Below are positions 15,487 to 24,968 of a stretch of 64,000 nt of DNA, piece by piece. Both the position numbers and the translations under genes were made by a program. This DNA is from Bradyrhizobium macuxiense (lineage in GTDB: Bacteria; Pseudomonadota; Alphaproteobacteria; Rhizobiales; Xanthobacteraceae): positions 62,001 through 126,000 of the forward strand of contig NZ_VITY01000021.1 of the NCBI RefSeq assembly GCF_007993935.1, read 5' to 3'. Under the pieces are notes generated by a model. The model did no database searches, had not been told where the DNA came from, and saw only the letters and a list, made by a program, of their open reading frames with translations. Each line of letters begins with the position of its first letter. Position 1 is the stretch's first letter.

Positions 15487-17328
15487 TCAGTTCGTGCGCT
15501 TTTGCGCCGTGAACACGTACATGTCCCAGAACGTCTCGGGATGATCGACCTCGAAGCGGTGCCACTGCTCCAGATCGGTCTCGTCGGCCGCGCCCGCAAA
15601 CTGCTTGTGGAATTTTTCCAGCAGCGCCGGATCGTCGAACGGCTCGAAACCCCCAAACGACAGGCCATGATCGTTCAGGAACGCGGCGATCTCCGGAATG
15701 GTGAGGCGGTGCTCCATGACGTTGAACAGCAAATCGCGGCAGCCGCTCATGCTGTAGAAATCCTTGGCGCCGATCAGCGGTCTCCATTGCTCGGCCTCGC
15801 GGAAAATCTCCTGCCGGCACCGCCTGATGTCGTCGGCACTGGCGCGATAGTTGCGCGCCGTGATGCGGGCACGCGCTTCCACAATGACGCGGCGCGCCAG
15901 TTCGCTGTACAGGCCGATGCGCATCGTGCCGCCCGGCCGCAGCAGCGAGGCCAGCACGTGCCAGCCGGCGAAAGGTTCGGCGAGATGATGCAGCACGCCG
16001 ACCGACTCGATGCTGTCGAAGGCGCGGCCGATCGAGCCCAATTCCAGGATGTCCGCCTGCGCATACTCGACATTGCGCAAGCCCAGCTCGCGCGTCTTGC
16101 GGCGCGCATAGGCGAGGCTGGTCGTGCTGATGTCGACCGCGAGCAGGCGTGCGTTCGGATAGACCTGCGCGATCTGGATTGCGTGCGAGCCGGTGCCGCA
16201 ACCGGCGATCAGAATATCCCGTTCGGCTTGCTGTTCCGCGGTCGCGACCGTCTTTCCCCGCGTCCGATCTGCGACGAATGCCGTCAGCGGGTTCACGGTC
16301 CAGCGCGGATAGGGATTTTCCTCGTACTGGCGCATCACCTCGACCGATACGTCGTTCTTGATCGGGGTGAGCGTTGCAATGGCGCCGCGTTCGTCCATCT
16401 CCTCGCGCGGCTCGCGAAGCTGCACCCGCAACAGGCCGGTTGTGGCCGCAGGCCAGTCCCGGCGCAGCAGCGCGTCCGCCGCCGGCAGGGCATGAAGCGG
16501 GAAGTAAGCCGCGACCACGGCCAGCGTGAGCGGCGTGATCGCGGCGCCGGATGCCAGGTCCTGCAGCAATCGCTCGCGCAGTGCGCCCGCGCGTTCGGCC
16601 TCCGCCTCGGTCTGTGCATGGACATATTCGTTGATGAAGCATTGCCGGGCGAGCGCGCATGCAAAGCCAACGATATCATCGTCGGCTTCATGCTGCTCCT
16701 GCTCGCTCGCGAGCCGCAGCAGTTCCGCCCGTGCATGTCCGAGCAGCACTTCGAGCTGCATGCTCGCCAGCGTCGTCGTTTCCATCGCGCAGCGCAGAAA
16801 CAGATCGCTGGCCAGCGGAGTAACGCCTTCGGTGCCGAACAAGTCGGCGTTCGTCACCGGTAGCGGCCACTTGCCGGCGATCCGCTGGACATAGCGGGTG
16901 ACGGTTGGGCTCTGCAGGATGAAGCCGACGGCCTTCGCGTCCATGCCGAGCGCAAGTGCCTTACTGAAATGCGCGGCGGCTTTGCCGCGATTGCCCAGCG
17001 CCTGGTAAGAATTGCCGGCATTGTAGTGGCAGGCGGCATTCACGTCGTCGGCGGCAATCGCTTTCGCGAAGGCCTTCACGGCGGCCCGGTGGTCGCCGGC
17101 GGCCTGCGCCATCAGGCCGAGCAGGTTCAGGCTCTGCACATGGGCAGGCTCGCGCGCAAGAATGTCCCGACAGATCTGCTGCGCTTCGTTGAAGCGGCGC
17201 ATCCCATAGACGCGGCTTGCCTCGGCGGCAAGGTCGGCGATGCTGAGGCCTGCGGAGCCGAAGCCAGGTGCACTCTTGCCGGACACGTCCCGCTGCTTAC
17301 CGGCCGCACGCCGTTCTTTTCGGTTCAT
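15487..17328 (-). CDS. TPR-containing class I SAM methyltransferase
   Basis: 613 aa. The basic start MNRKERRAAGKQRD is typical of rhizobial TPR proteins. Residues about 30-130 are TPR repeats (FNEAQQICRDILAREPAHVQ, HYNAGNSYQALGNRGKAAAH). The C-terminal half has SAM motif I ILIAGCGTGSHAIQIAQ, motif II LLAVDISTTSLAYA, and SVGVLHHLAEPFAGWHVLAS, with LLRPGGTMRIG as motif post-I/III. Such fusions are widespread in Bradyrhizobium; the substrate is unknown. Transcribed 72 bases downstream of the P450 pair, possibly with it. Confidence 0.87.
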   Translation of the reverse strand: MNRKERRAAGKQRDVSGKSAPGFGSAGLSIADLAAEASRVYGMRRFNEAQQICRDILAREPAHVQSLNLLGLMAQAAGDHRAAVKAFAKAIAADDVNAACHYNAGNSYQALGNRGKAAAHFSKALALGMDAKAVGFILQSPTVTRYVQRIAGKWPLPVTNADLFGTEGVTPLASDLFLRCAMETTTLASMQLEVLLGHARAELLRLASEQEQHEADDDIVGFACALARQCFINEYVHAQTEAEAERAGALRERLLQDLASGAAITPLTLAVVAAYFPLHALPAADALLRRDWPAATTGLLRVQLREPREEMDERGAIATLTPIKNDVSVEVMRQYEENPYPRWTVNPLTAFVADRTRGKTVATAEQQAERDILIAGCGTGSHAIQIAQVYPNARLLAVDISTTSLAYARRKTRELGLRNVEYAQADILELGSIGRAFDSIESVGVLHHLAEPFAGWHVLASLLRPGGTMRIGLYSELARRVIVEARARITARNYRASADDIRRCRQEIFREAEQWRPLIGAKDFYSMSGCRDLLFNVMEHRLTIPEIAAFLNDHGLSFGGFEPFDDPALLEKFHKQFAGAADETDLEQWHRFEVDHPETFWDMYVFTAQKRTN

Positions 17329-17400
17329 GATCCGTCAACTGGCCCAGGCTGCAAGACGCGGCAAGACATAGGGCCGATCGCCATTGCAGCCAAGGATTAT

Positions 17401-18675
17401 TCAGCCCGGGATCCGCACCGGCAGGTTCTCGATGCCGCGGACGAAGCTGGAATAGACCCGCTTCGGCTCGCCGACCACCTCGATGCGGTCGAAGCGCTTC
17501 AGCATCTCCTGCCAGACGATCTTGAGCTGCAGTTCGGCGAGCCGCATGCCGACGCAGCGGTGGATGCCGAAGCCGAACGACAGATGGATGCGCGGCCGGG
17601 CGCGATCGATGATGAACTCGTCGGGACGGTCGATCACCTCGTCGTCGCGATTGCCGGAGACGTACCACATCACGACGCGGTCGCCCTTCCGGATCGTCTT
17701 GCCGCCGATCTCGGTGTCGACAAGGGCGGTGCGCCGCATATGCGCCAGCGGCGTCTGCCAGCGGATCACCTCCGGCACCATGGTGTCGATCAGCTCGGGG
17801 TTCTCTTTCAGTTTCTGGAATTGGTCGGGATGTTCGTGCAGCGCCAGCACCGAGCCGCTCATGGTGTTGCGCGTGGTGTCGTTGCCGCCGACGATCAGCA
17901 GGATGATGTTGCCCATCAGATTGTCGGGATCCATGTGCCGCGTGGCGTCGCTATGCGCCATCATCGACAGCAGATCGTTGCGCGGGGCCGAGTTGACGCG
18001 CTCGTTCCAGAGCTTGGAGAAATAGGCGTAGCACTCGTCCATCTCCTGCCGGCGCTGTTCCGGCGAGTCGACGATGCCGCTCTTCGGCAACGCGGTGGAG
18101 ACGTCGGACCAGCGCGTCAGCTTGCGCCGTTCCTCCCAGGGGAAGTCGAACAGCGTCGCCAGCATCTGGGTGGTCAATTCGATCGAAACGCGCTCGACGA
18201 AATTGAAGGTCTCGTTGCGCGGCAGATTGTCGAGCACGCTGGCCGAGCGCTGGCGGATCAGCTTCGCCAGCTCGTCGAGATGGGTCGGCGTGAACATCGG
18301 CGACACGGTCTTGCGCTGATGGGCGTGCTTCGGTTGGTCCATCGCGATGAAGCTCGGATAGTCGTAGCCGGGCGGCACGTCGCGGATCGAGATGCCGCCG
18401 AGCGTGGAATCCGAGGAGAAGATGCCGTGGCTGGTGTCGACATGCATGATGTCGTTGTACTTCACCACAGACCAATACGGCTCGATCGGCGCATTGGTGC
18501 AGTAATGCACCGGCTCTTCCTTGCGCAGCCGCTCGAACCACGGCCACAGCGTGTCATTCTGGAATAGCCTTGGCGCGCCGGGATGGAAATCCTTCAATGG
18601 CGTCGCATAGGCTTCCTCGCGCGCCTGGCGCTTTAGCTCGGCCCGGTCGGCACGGATGGCGGTCTGGACGTTCAT
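17401..18675 (-). CDS. Cytochrome P450 (downstream member of a tandem pair)
   Basis: 424 aa, soluble bacterial P450. It has the I-helix oxygen-binding motif IVGGNDTTRN, the K-helix ExxR in EVIRWQTPLAHMRRT, and the heme-binding loop FGFGIHRCVGMRLAELQ with the Cys ligand. It hydroxylates an organic substrate using electrons from a ferredoxin, but no ferredoxin or reductase gene is adjacent. The gene is a paralogue of the one immediately upstream (30-base gap), with long identical stretches, so it is a tandem duplication. Confidence 0.93.
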   Translation of the reverse strand: MNVQTAIRADRAELKRQAREEAYATPLKDFHPGAPRLFQNDTLWPWFERLRKEEPVHYCTNAPIEPYWSVVKYNDIMHVDTSHGIFSSDSTLGGISIRDVPPGYDYPSFIAMDQPKHAHQRKTVSPMFTPTHLDELAKLIRQRSASVLDNLPRNETFNFVERVSIELTTQMLATLFDFPWEERRKLTRWSDVSTALPKSGIVDSPEQRRQEMDECYAYFSKLWNERVNSAPRNDLLSMMAHSDATRHMDPDNLMGNIILLIVGGNDTTRNTMSGSVLALHEHPDQFQKLKENPELIDTMVPEVIRWQTPLAHMRRTALVDTEIGGKTIRKGDRVVMWYVSGNRDDEVIDRPDEFIIDRARPRIHLSFGFGIHRCVGMRLAELQLKIVWQEMLKRFDRIEVVGEPKRVYSSFVRGIENLPVRIPG

Positions 18676-18705
18676 GGCTCTCGATCCCGGTTGGCTCGCG
18701 ACGCG

Positions 18706-19977
18706 TCAGGCGGCAATGCGCACGGGCAGCGTCTCGTAGCCCTTGATGAAGCTGGAATACACCCGCTGCGGCTCCTCGACCACCTCGATCGTGTCGAAGC
18801 GCTTGAGGATCTCCTCCCAGATGATCTTGAGCTGCAGCTCGGCGAGGCGCAGGCCGACGCAGCGGTGGATGCCGAAGCCGAACGAGATGTGGGTGCGCGG
18901 CCGGGCGCGATCGATCAGGAACTCGTAGGGCTTCTCGATCGCCTCCTCGTCGCGATTGCCCGAGACGTACCACATCACGACCTTGTCGCCCTTCTTGATC
19001 TGGCGGCCGCGGAATTCGAAGTCGGCGAGCGCGGTGCGCCGCATATGCGCCAGCGGCGTCTGCCAGCGGATCACCTCGGGCACGAAACTGTCGATCAGCG
19101 CGGGGTTCTCCTTGAGCTTGCGGTACTGCTCCGGATGCTTGGCGAGCGCATAGATGCTGCCGGACAGCGTGTTGCGCGTGGTGTCGTTGCCGCCGACGAT
19201 CAACAGGATCAGATTGCCGAGAAAGTTCTTCGGATCCATGTTCCGCGTGGCGTCGCTGTGCGCCATCATCGAGAGCAGATCGCTCTTCGGCGGCTGGCCA
19301 GAGCGCTCCTTCCAGAGCCGCGCGAAATAGCCGGCGCATTCCATCAGCTCGGCCTGCCGCTCATCCTCGGTGGCGACGAGGCCGCCGGCGCCGGGCAGGG
19401 TGGTCGCGACGTCGGACCAGCGGGTCAGCTTGCGGCGGTCCTCCCAGGGGAAGTCGAACAGCACCGCGAGCATCTGGGTGGTCAGCTCGATCGAGACCTT
19501 GTCGACCCAGTCGAACACCTCGCCGCGCGGCAGATTGTCGAGGCACTCGGTCGAGCGCTTGCGGATGTTGATGGCGAGCTCGTCGAGATGCGTCGGCGTG
19601 AACATCGGCGCCACGGTCTTGCGCTGCGCCGAATGGCGCGGCTGGTCCATCGCGATGAAGCTCTCGCGGCGCAGATCCGGCGGCACGTCGCGGATGGTGA
19701 TGCCGCCGAGCGAGGCGGCCGAGGAGAACACCGAATGATTGGTCTCGATGTCCATGATGTCGTTGTAGCGGGTGATCGACCAGTATGGACCGAACATCGA
19801 GTCCTTGCAGTAGTGCACCGGATCCTCGCGGCGCAGCCGGTCGAAATACGGCCAGAAGGTATCGGTCTTGAACAGCTCGGGATGGCCGGGATCGTAGTCC
19901 GACAGCGCCAGCGTGTTGGCGCGTTCGCGTGCGGCATCCAGATCGGTGGTGTCGACGAGATCGATGGTCCCGTGCAT
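18706..19977 (-). CDS. Cytochrome P450 (upstream member of a tandem pair)
   Basis: 423 aa. The same motifs as the downstream paralogue: IVGGNDTTRNTLSG, EVIRWQTPLAHMRRT and FGFGIHRCVGLRLAELQ. Differences cluster in the N-terminal and B-C/F-G regions that set substrate specificity, suggesting the two copies accept different or successive substrates. It starts the P450 transcription unit; about 240 bases of upstream sequence separate it from the next gene. Confidence 0.93.
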   Translation of the reverse strand: MHGTIDLVDTTDLDAARERANTLALSDYDPGHPELFKTDTFWPYFDRLRREDPVHYCKDSMFGPYWSITRYNDIMDIETNHSVFSSAASLGGITIRDVPPDLRRESFIAMDQPRHSAQRKTVAPMFTPTHLDELAINIRKRSTECLDNLPRGEVFDWVDKVSIELTTQMLAVLFDFPWEDRRKLTRWSDVATTLPGAGGLVATEDERQAELMECAGYFARLWKERSGQPPKSDLLSMMAHSDATRNMDPKNFLGNLILLIVGGNDTTRNTLSGSIYALAKHPEQYRKLKENPALIDSFVPEVIRWQTPLAHMRRTALADFEFRGRQIKKGDKVVMWYVSGNRDEEAIEKPYEFLIDRARPRTHISFGFGIHRCVGLRLAELQLKIIWEEILKRFDTIEVVEEPQRVYSSFIKGYETLPVRIAA

Positions 19978-20217
19978 GAGCGGCTCCTCAACCGTTGCAG
20001 CAGCCGGGGCATCGCCGGCGCGCCATGTTTTACCGAATTACATTCTCATTCCGCGGTTTGCGCAAGGGGCCTCAACGCGCATTTGGCCGCATTGGTAGCC
20101 GGCCAAAGCGGCCGAATCCGGGCCTTTCCGGCCGTGGAGCGGCATGGCGGTGACCACGCCCGTTTGAAACGCCGTTTGATTTGGTCTGATGGTGTCGTGC
20201 GAACAGTGCAGGGGCAG

Positions 20218-20607
20218 CTATTGACTGGCGGGTTTTTCGCCGCCGGTCTTTTCGCTGGCGGGTTTTTCGCAGGGGTAGGTGTCCTGCATTCCCCACAGCA
20301 GCAGCGACGCGATCGCGACATCGCCCTTCGCTGCCCGCTTTTCGGCTGACTTGAGCATGATCTCTTCGGTCTGCTCGGTGGTCAGTGCGAGGTCGCCGGG
20401 CATGCAGAACAGCATTTGGCCGCCATGGCGTTTGAGCCAGGCATTGGAAGCCATCATGCCGCCCCTTGCGCCGTCCAGGTACATATAATTGAAGATGCGA
20501 TAGTTCTCGCCCTTCGGATTGCGGTAGGAGTCGAGGCGTATATCGGCGGCCGCAGCGGGAGCTGCCGCGATCGCCAAAATCCATGCCGACAAGATCCACT
20601 TGTTCAT
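20218..20607 (-). CDS. Rap1a/Tai-like secreted protein
   Basis: 129 aa from MNKW. The signal peptide ends AAPAAAA. The mature protein has two Cys residues in the arrangement LFCMPGDLALTTEQTEEIML ... WGMQDTYPC, which matches the Rap1a/Tai fold (small periplasmic disulfide proteins first known as T6SS immunity proteins, but also common as lone housekeeping genes). No T6SS effector is nearby, so an immunity role is not supported. The C-terminus repeats GEKPAS/EKPASE. An ATG two codons upstream is the alternative start. Confidence 0.7.
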   Translation of the reverse strand: MNKWILSAWILAIAAAPAAAADIRLDSYRNPKGENYRIFNYMYLDGARGGMMASNAWLKRHGGQMLFCMPGDLALTTEQTEEIMLKSAEKRAAKGDVAIASLLLWGMQDTYPCEKPASEKTGGEKPASQ

Positions 20608-20872
20608 CGCCATCTTCCCTCGCGTGCGGCGGCGTGTTCATCGCCTGATTCGTAAGTCATGCAATTGCCTCCCTGGGTTCGAAGCTCACGCTCGACCGGC
20701 AAATGGGGCAGGAAAGACCGCGCCGCTTCCGGCGGTCCCGTTAAGGCATAGCCAACCGCACCCGGCCAAAAACCGCCCCTGGCTCTCGACCCCGTGTGAA
20801 ACCTGGATCACACTCGCAGCGACAAACCTGTGCTTTTGATGCGCAGAGATTGTCCCGTCCTGGAGCTGTTCC

Positions 20873-22030
20873 GTGAACGACATGAGCTGGACCCCGCCGG
20901 GGCCACCGCCGCCGCTGCCGCAACCGGTTCCGCCGCCGATGCCGGTGGCGTTTTCAGGGAGCCGGAAGGAGTTCTTCCGCCTGGTCGCGCGCGGCGCCGG
21001 GCTCGAGCTCGTCACGGTCGGCTTCTACCGGTTCTGGCTCACCACCGACATCCGCCGCCACCTCTGGTCGAACACCCTGATCGACGGCGACGGAGCGGAA
21101 TATACCGGCCGCGGCAAGGAGCTCCTGATCGGCTTTTTGGTCGCGCTCGCGATCCTGGTGCCGGTCTATCTCGGCTACGCCCTGCTCGTCATCGAGGCCG
21201 AGCACGGCCAGACTTTCTCCTCGTTTCCGCTGGTCGCCTTCTTCTATCTGTTCGGCCAGTTCGCGATCTACCGCGCGCGGCGCTACCGGCTGACCCGCAC
21301 GGTGTGGCGCGGCGTCCGTTTCTGGATGAGCGGCTCGGGCTGGATCTATGCGCTGAAGGCCTCGCTATGGGGCTTCCTGGTCGTGATCACGTTCGGCTTT
21401 GCGCTGCCATGGCGCGAGGCGGCGCTCGAACGCTACAAGATGCGGCACTCCTATTACGGCGATCTGCAGGGCTCGTTCGAGGGCCGCGGCTGGGATTTCT
21501 TCAAGCGCGGCTGGTGGCTCTGGCTCCTGATGCCGTTCGCGATGGTGACGATCTTCGGCCCGTTCGCCTATGCCGCGTTCAAGGCGATCGAGTGGCGCTG
21601 GTGGCTGTCGGGCATCCGTTTCGGCGAGGTCAGGCTTGAATCCACCATGCGGCGCAGCGCGCTGATCGGCCTGTACTGGAAGGTGATCGGCTGGGCCATG
21701 CTGCTCGGCGCCGTGTTCTCGGTCTATCTCGTGCTCTGCATCTTCCTGGCGGCCAGCATCGACGGCTCCTCGATCGAGACCTTCTTCAAGACCGAGGCGT
21801 TCGCCAAGAGCATTCCGCTGATGGTCATGCTCGGCATCGGCTATCTCGCCCTTGCACTCGCGATGAACGTGGTGATGCGGGTCTATCTGATGCGCGATCT
21901 CTGGGTCCGGGTGCTGTCGACGACCATCGTGCATAACATCGGCGCGGCGGCCAACGTCACCGCGCGCGGCGATCTCGCCAATGCGCTCGGTGAAGGTTTT
22001 GCCGACGGCCTCGACGTCGCGGGATTCTAG
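20873..22030 (+). CDS. YjgN/DUF898 family membrane protein
   Basis: 385 aa. After a Pro-rich cytoplasmic start (TPPGPPPPLPQP) the sequence EFFRLVARGAGLELVTVGFYRFWLTTDIRR and later repeats of the same type (SYYGDLQGSFEGRGWDFFKRG, DLWVR) are the DUF898 signature. Six or more hydrophobic segments are visible. GTG at 20873 has GGAG eight bases upstream; ATG at 20882 is the alternative. It is followed after 4 bases by an M48 peptidase, a frequent partner of DUF898 genes. The role is probably envelope quality control. Confidence 0.85.
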   Translation: MNDMSWTPPGPPPPLPQPVPPPMPVAFSGSRKEFFRLVARGAGLELVTVGFYRFWLTTDIRRHLWSNTLIDGDGAEYTGRGKELLIGFLVALAILVPVYLGYALLVIEAEHGQTFSSFPLVAFFYLFGQFAIYRARRYRLTRTVWRGVRFWMSGSGWIYALKASLWGFLVVITFGFALPWREAALERYKMRHSYYGDLQGSFEGRGWDFFKRGWWLWLLMPFAMVTIFGPFAYAAFKAIEWRWWLSGIRFGEVRLESTMRRSALIGLYWKVIGWAMLLGAVFSVYLVLCIFLAASIDGSSIETFFKTEAFAKSIPLMVMLGIGYLALALAMNVVMRVYLMRDLWVRVLSTTIVHNIGAAANVTARGDLANALGEGFADGLDVAGF

Positions 22031-22034
22031 CGTC

Positions 22035-23153
22035 ATGGAATCCGATCTCGACCAGGCCAATTCCGCGGCGTCGCCGGTCCCGGGCGCGGTGTTCTTCGAC
22101 GGCGCATCGAGCCGCCGGCGCAGCGTCGCGCTCAGACTGTCCGATGCGCTGGAGATCAGGGAAGACGGCGAACTGCTCGCGCGCTGGGCGTTCGCCGACA
22201 TCCGCCGTGCCGACAGCCCGTCCGGCCTGCTGCGGTTGAGCTGCCTGACGGCTCCGGCGTTGGCGCGGCTCGAGATCCGCGACGCGCAGCTGATCGCCGC
22301 GCTGGTCGCGCGCTGCGACAAGCTCGAGCAGGACCTGCCGAACCGCAAGGGCGTCGCCGGCATCGTCGGCTGGTCGCTCGCGGCCGCGGTGTCGATCGTG
22401 CTGGTGGTGCTGTTCGGCGTGCCGCTCGCCGCCGAGCGGCTGACGCCGCTGGTGCCTGATTCCTTCGAGCGCCGCCTCGGCGACGTCGCGGAAGCGCAGG
22501 TCAAGGTGGTGTTCGACGGCAAGCCGTGCAGCAACGCGGCGGGACAAGCGGCGTTCGAGAAGCTGATCGGCAAGCTGCGGGAAACCGCGGGGCTCGACAA
22601 TTCGGTGCAGTCGGGCGTGCTGGCAACGCCGGTGCCGAACGCCTTCGCGCTGCCCGGCGGCAAGGTCTATTTGTTCGAAGGGCTGCTGGAGAAGGCCGAG
22701 AACCCCGACGAGATCGCCGGCGTCGTCGCGCATGAGCTCGGCCATCTCCGCCATCGCGACAGCATGCGCGAGCTGATCCACAATGGCGGCACCTCGTTCC
22801 TGATCGGGCTGTTGTTCGGCGACATCAGCGGGTCCGGCGCGCTGATCTTCGCCTCGCGCCAGCTGGTGACGTCGTCCTATTCGCGCGATGCCGAGACCAA
22901 CGCCGATACGTTCGCGATCGAGACCATGCACAAGCTCGGCCGCCCGGCCAAGCCGATGGGCGAACTGATGTTCCGCGTCACCGGCAAGGAAGGCGGCAAG
23001 GGACTCTCGCTGGTCTCCAGCCATCCGCTGACCGAGGATCGCCTCGAACGCATGGGCCGGGCGGACGCCGACACTCTGACGATCGGCAAGCCACTGCTGT
23101 CGGCCGCCGAATGGCAGGCGCTGAAGGGCGTGTGCGCATCGGGCAAGACGTGA
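22035..23153 (+). CDS. M48-family membrane metallopeptidase
   Basis: 372 aa. The zinc-binding motif HELGH (VVAHELGHLRHRD, near residue 232) and the downstream Glu in SRDAETNADTFAIE are diagnostic of peptidase family M48. One strong TM segment (about residues 115-137) precedes the catalytic domain, which probably faces the periplasm. The ALPGGKVYLFEGLLEKAENP segment is the usual M48 region before the motif. It is coupled to the DUF898 gene four bases upstream. Confidence 0.9.
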   Translation: MESDLDQANSAASPVPGAVFFDGASSRRRSVALRLSDALEIREDGELLARWAFADIRRADSPSGLLRLSCLTAPALARLEIRDAQLIAALVARCDKLEQDLPNRKGVAGIVGWSLAAAVSIVLVVLFGVPLAAERLTPLVPDSFERRLGDVAEAQVKVVFDGKPCSNAAGQAAFEKLIGKLRETAGLDNSVQSGVLATPVPNAFALPGGKVYLFEGLLEKAENPDEIAGVVAHELGHLRHRDSMRELIHNGGTSFLIGLLFGDISGSGALIFASRQLVTSSYSRDAETNADTFAIETMHKLGRPAKPMGELMFRVTGKEGGKGLSLVSSHPLTEDRLERMGRADADTLTIGKPLLSAAEWQALKGVCASGKT

Positions 23154-23184
23154 GGCGAGGGGATTTCGACGCTGGAGCAATCCC

Positions 23185-23430
23185 ATGCCGCGTGACGACA
23201 GATACTGGTTTCCCGCCAAGCGCTACGGCTGGGGCTGGGGACCTCCGAGCAACTGGCAGGGCTGGGCGGTCCTCGCCGGCTTTGTGGCGCTGGTCGCCGT
23301 CGGCGCCGCGACGATCCTGCCGCATTCTCCGGCGCGCTTCGTCGCCTACGTTGTCGTGCTGAGCGTCCTGCTCACCGCCGTGTGCTGGTGGAAGGGCGAG
23401 CCGCCGCGCTGGCGCTGGGGCGGCGACTAG
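23185..23430 (+). CDS. Small two-helix membrane protein, 81 aa
   Basis: Two adjacent hydrophobic helices (GWAVLAGFVALVAVGAATIL and FVAYVVVLSVLLTAVCWW) between Trp/Arg-rich ends (YGWGWGPPSNWQ and PPRWRWGGD). This Trp-rich small membrane protein is seen repeatedly in Bradyrhizobium. It is the third gene of the DUF898-M48 run and may be a partner subunit. The function is unknown. Confidence 0.75.
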   Translation: MPRDDRYWFPAKRYGWGWGPPSNWQGWAVLAGFVALVAVGAATILPHSPARFVAYVVVLSVLLTAVCWWKGEPPRWRWGGD

Positions 23431-23445
23431 CCCAATTTTGTACGC

Positions 23446-24594
23446 CTACTTCACCAGCCGGAACTTGCCGCCCTCGACCTTGATCAGGAACGCCGAACGC
23501 TCGTCATAGCCGTTGTGGTCGGTTGGGCTCATGGTCGAGAGGCCGTTGTTCAGATAGACGTCCTTGCCGCGCTCCAGTTCGTCGCGCAGCGCGGCGCGGA
23601 ATTCAGCCGTGCCGGGCTTAGCGGTCTTCAGCGCATTGGCCGCCGCCCGCTTGAACAGCGTGACCGCGTCCCACAGATGCGCGCCGAAGATGTTCGGGCT
23701 CGAGCCGTTGGCCTTCTCGTAGGCCGACACGAACGCGTCGCGCGCCTGGCGGAACGGATCGCTCGCCGGCAGATCGTCGGCGATCGTGAAGGCCTCGCCG
23801 GTGAAGATCGCGCCCTCGACATTGGCGCCGCCGAGCTTGATGAATTCCTCCGACGCGACGCCGTGGGTCTGGAAAATCTTGCCGGCATAGCCGCGGCTGC
23901 GCAGCGCTTCCTGCGGCAGCACGGCCGGCGTGCCGGCAGACGCAATGAACACCGCCTCCGGGTTGGTTGCGATCACCTTCAGCGCCTGGCCCATCGCGCT
24001 GGTGTCCGAACGCGCATAGACCTCATGCGTCGTGACGGTAATCCCGAGCGGAGGGGCGAGCCGCGACACCTCCTTGTAATAGCCTTCGCCATAGCCGTCG
24101 GAGACGCCGATATAGCCGAGCGTCTTGATGCCCGACTTCGCGATGTATTTCAGGATCGCCGCCGCCATCAGGTCGTCGTTGGGTACCACCTTGAACGCCC
24201 AGCGGCGGCGCTCGTCCATCGGCTGCACGATCGCGGTCGCCGCCGCGAGCGAGATGATCGGCGTCTTGGCTTCGAAGGCGACGTCGAGCATCGGCATGGT
24301 CACGGGGGTGAGCGAGGAGCCGATCAGGATGTCGACGCCGTCCTGGATCACGAGCCGCCGGGCGTTCTGCGTGCCCTTGGTGGGATCGGACTCGTCGTCG
24401 AGCGCGATATAGGTGACCTTCTCGCCGCCGATCTCCTTCGGCAGCGCAGCGATGGTGCGCATCTGAGGCTGGCCGAGCGCCGAGCCCGGTCCGGATCCCG
24501 ACACCACGACGCCGACCTTGATGTCGGCACGTGCATCCGGCGCGACCAGCATCGCGCCCGCCAGTACCCAGAGTCCGGCCACAGCCAGCTTCAT
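23446..24594 (-). CDS. Branched-chain amino acid-type ABC substrate-binding protein (LivK-like)
   Basis: 382 aa with a signal peptide (MKLAVAGLWVLAGAMLVAPD). The type I periplasmic binding fold is visible from IKVGVVVSGSGPGSALGQPQ through KPGTAEFRAALRDELER. The start is chosen for a GGGAGG site seven bases upstream. It binds a small ligand and would deliver it to an ABC permease, but no permease or ATPase gene lies near, so it is an orphan in this window. Bradyrhizobium carries dozens of such proteins, often for aromatic acids. Confidence 0.88.
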   Translation of the reverse strand: MKLAVAGLWVLAGAMLVAPDARADIKVGVVVSGSGPGSALGQPQMRTIAALPKEIGGEKVTYIALDDESDPTKGTQNARRLVIQDGVDILIGSSLTPVTMPMLDVAFEAKTPIISLAAATAIVQPMDERRRWAFKVVPNDDLMAAAILKYIAKSGIKTLGYIGVSDGYGEGYYKEVSRLAPPLGITVTTHEVYARSDTSAMGQALKVIATNPEAVFIASAGTPAVLPQEALRSRGYAGKIFQTHGVASEEFIKLGGANVEGAIFTGEAFTIADDLPASDPFRQARDAFVSAYEKANGSSPNIFGAHLWDAVTLFKRAAANALKTAKPGTAEFRAALRDELERGKDVYLNNGLSTMSPTDHNGYDERSAFLIKVEGGKFRLVK

Positions 24595-24851
24595 TGCAAA
24601 TCCTCCCAGCATGTTCTTTTTGTAGAATGGCGGCCGATGATAGCCGACCGGTGTCCGGTTTCGCATCATATTGATTCCGCCGCATCGGTCTGTCCCCCTG
24701 ATTGGGGACAGCCGGGCGGCCAGAACCGCCGTTGCCCGAAGCGTCCTGAACCTCGCGTTTACCAATCCCCTAAAGGCCGCGGGAACCAGTTTCCCTAATC
24801 GGGCGGCAATCTCCGCCTGTTATCCAGGGATCGGAAAAGGGAGTACGAACC

Positions 24852-24968
24852 ATGTTCAGCATTGTTCGGATCCTCGTCTTGATCGCATCAGCGTATGCGG
24901 GATCCGTGGTAGCGGAAGTGCAGTTTGACGGCGCGCCGCCGTCGCCAGCGGTCGACGTCCATGAGTGA
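24852..24968 (+). CDS. 38-aa secreted micropeptide overlapping the next gene
   Basis: Encodes MFSIVRILVLIASAYAGSVV followed by AEVQFDGAPPSPAVDVHE. It has a hydrophobic signal-like helix and a short acidic tail. Its end overlaps the next start by eight bases (ATGAGTGA), a second example in this window of a secreted micropeptide coupled to a small gene. Unknown function; coding status rests only on the overlap. Confidence 0.4.
   Translation: MFSIVRILVLIASAYAGSVVAEVQFDGAPPSPAVDVHE

Noticed and set aside
20218..20613. T6SS immunity protein
   Set aside because: Although Rap1a/Tai-like, no T6SS effector or structural gene is near; a lone periplasmic protein is more likely.
21365..23219. Long open frames opposite the DUF898 and M48 genes
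   Set aside because: Shadow frames of GC-rich DNA with low-complexity Arg/Ala/Gly translation; the plus-strand genes carry the domains.
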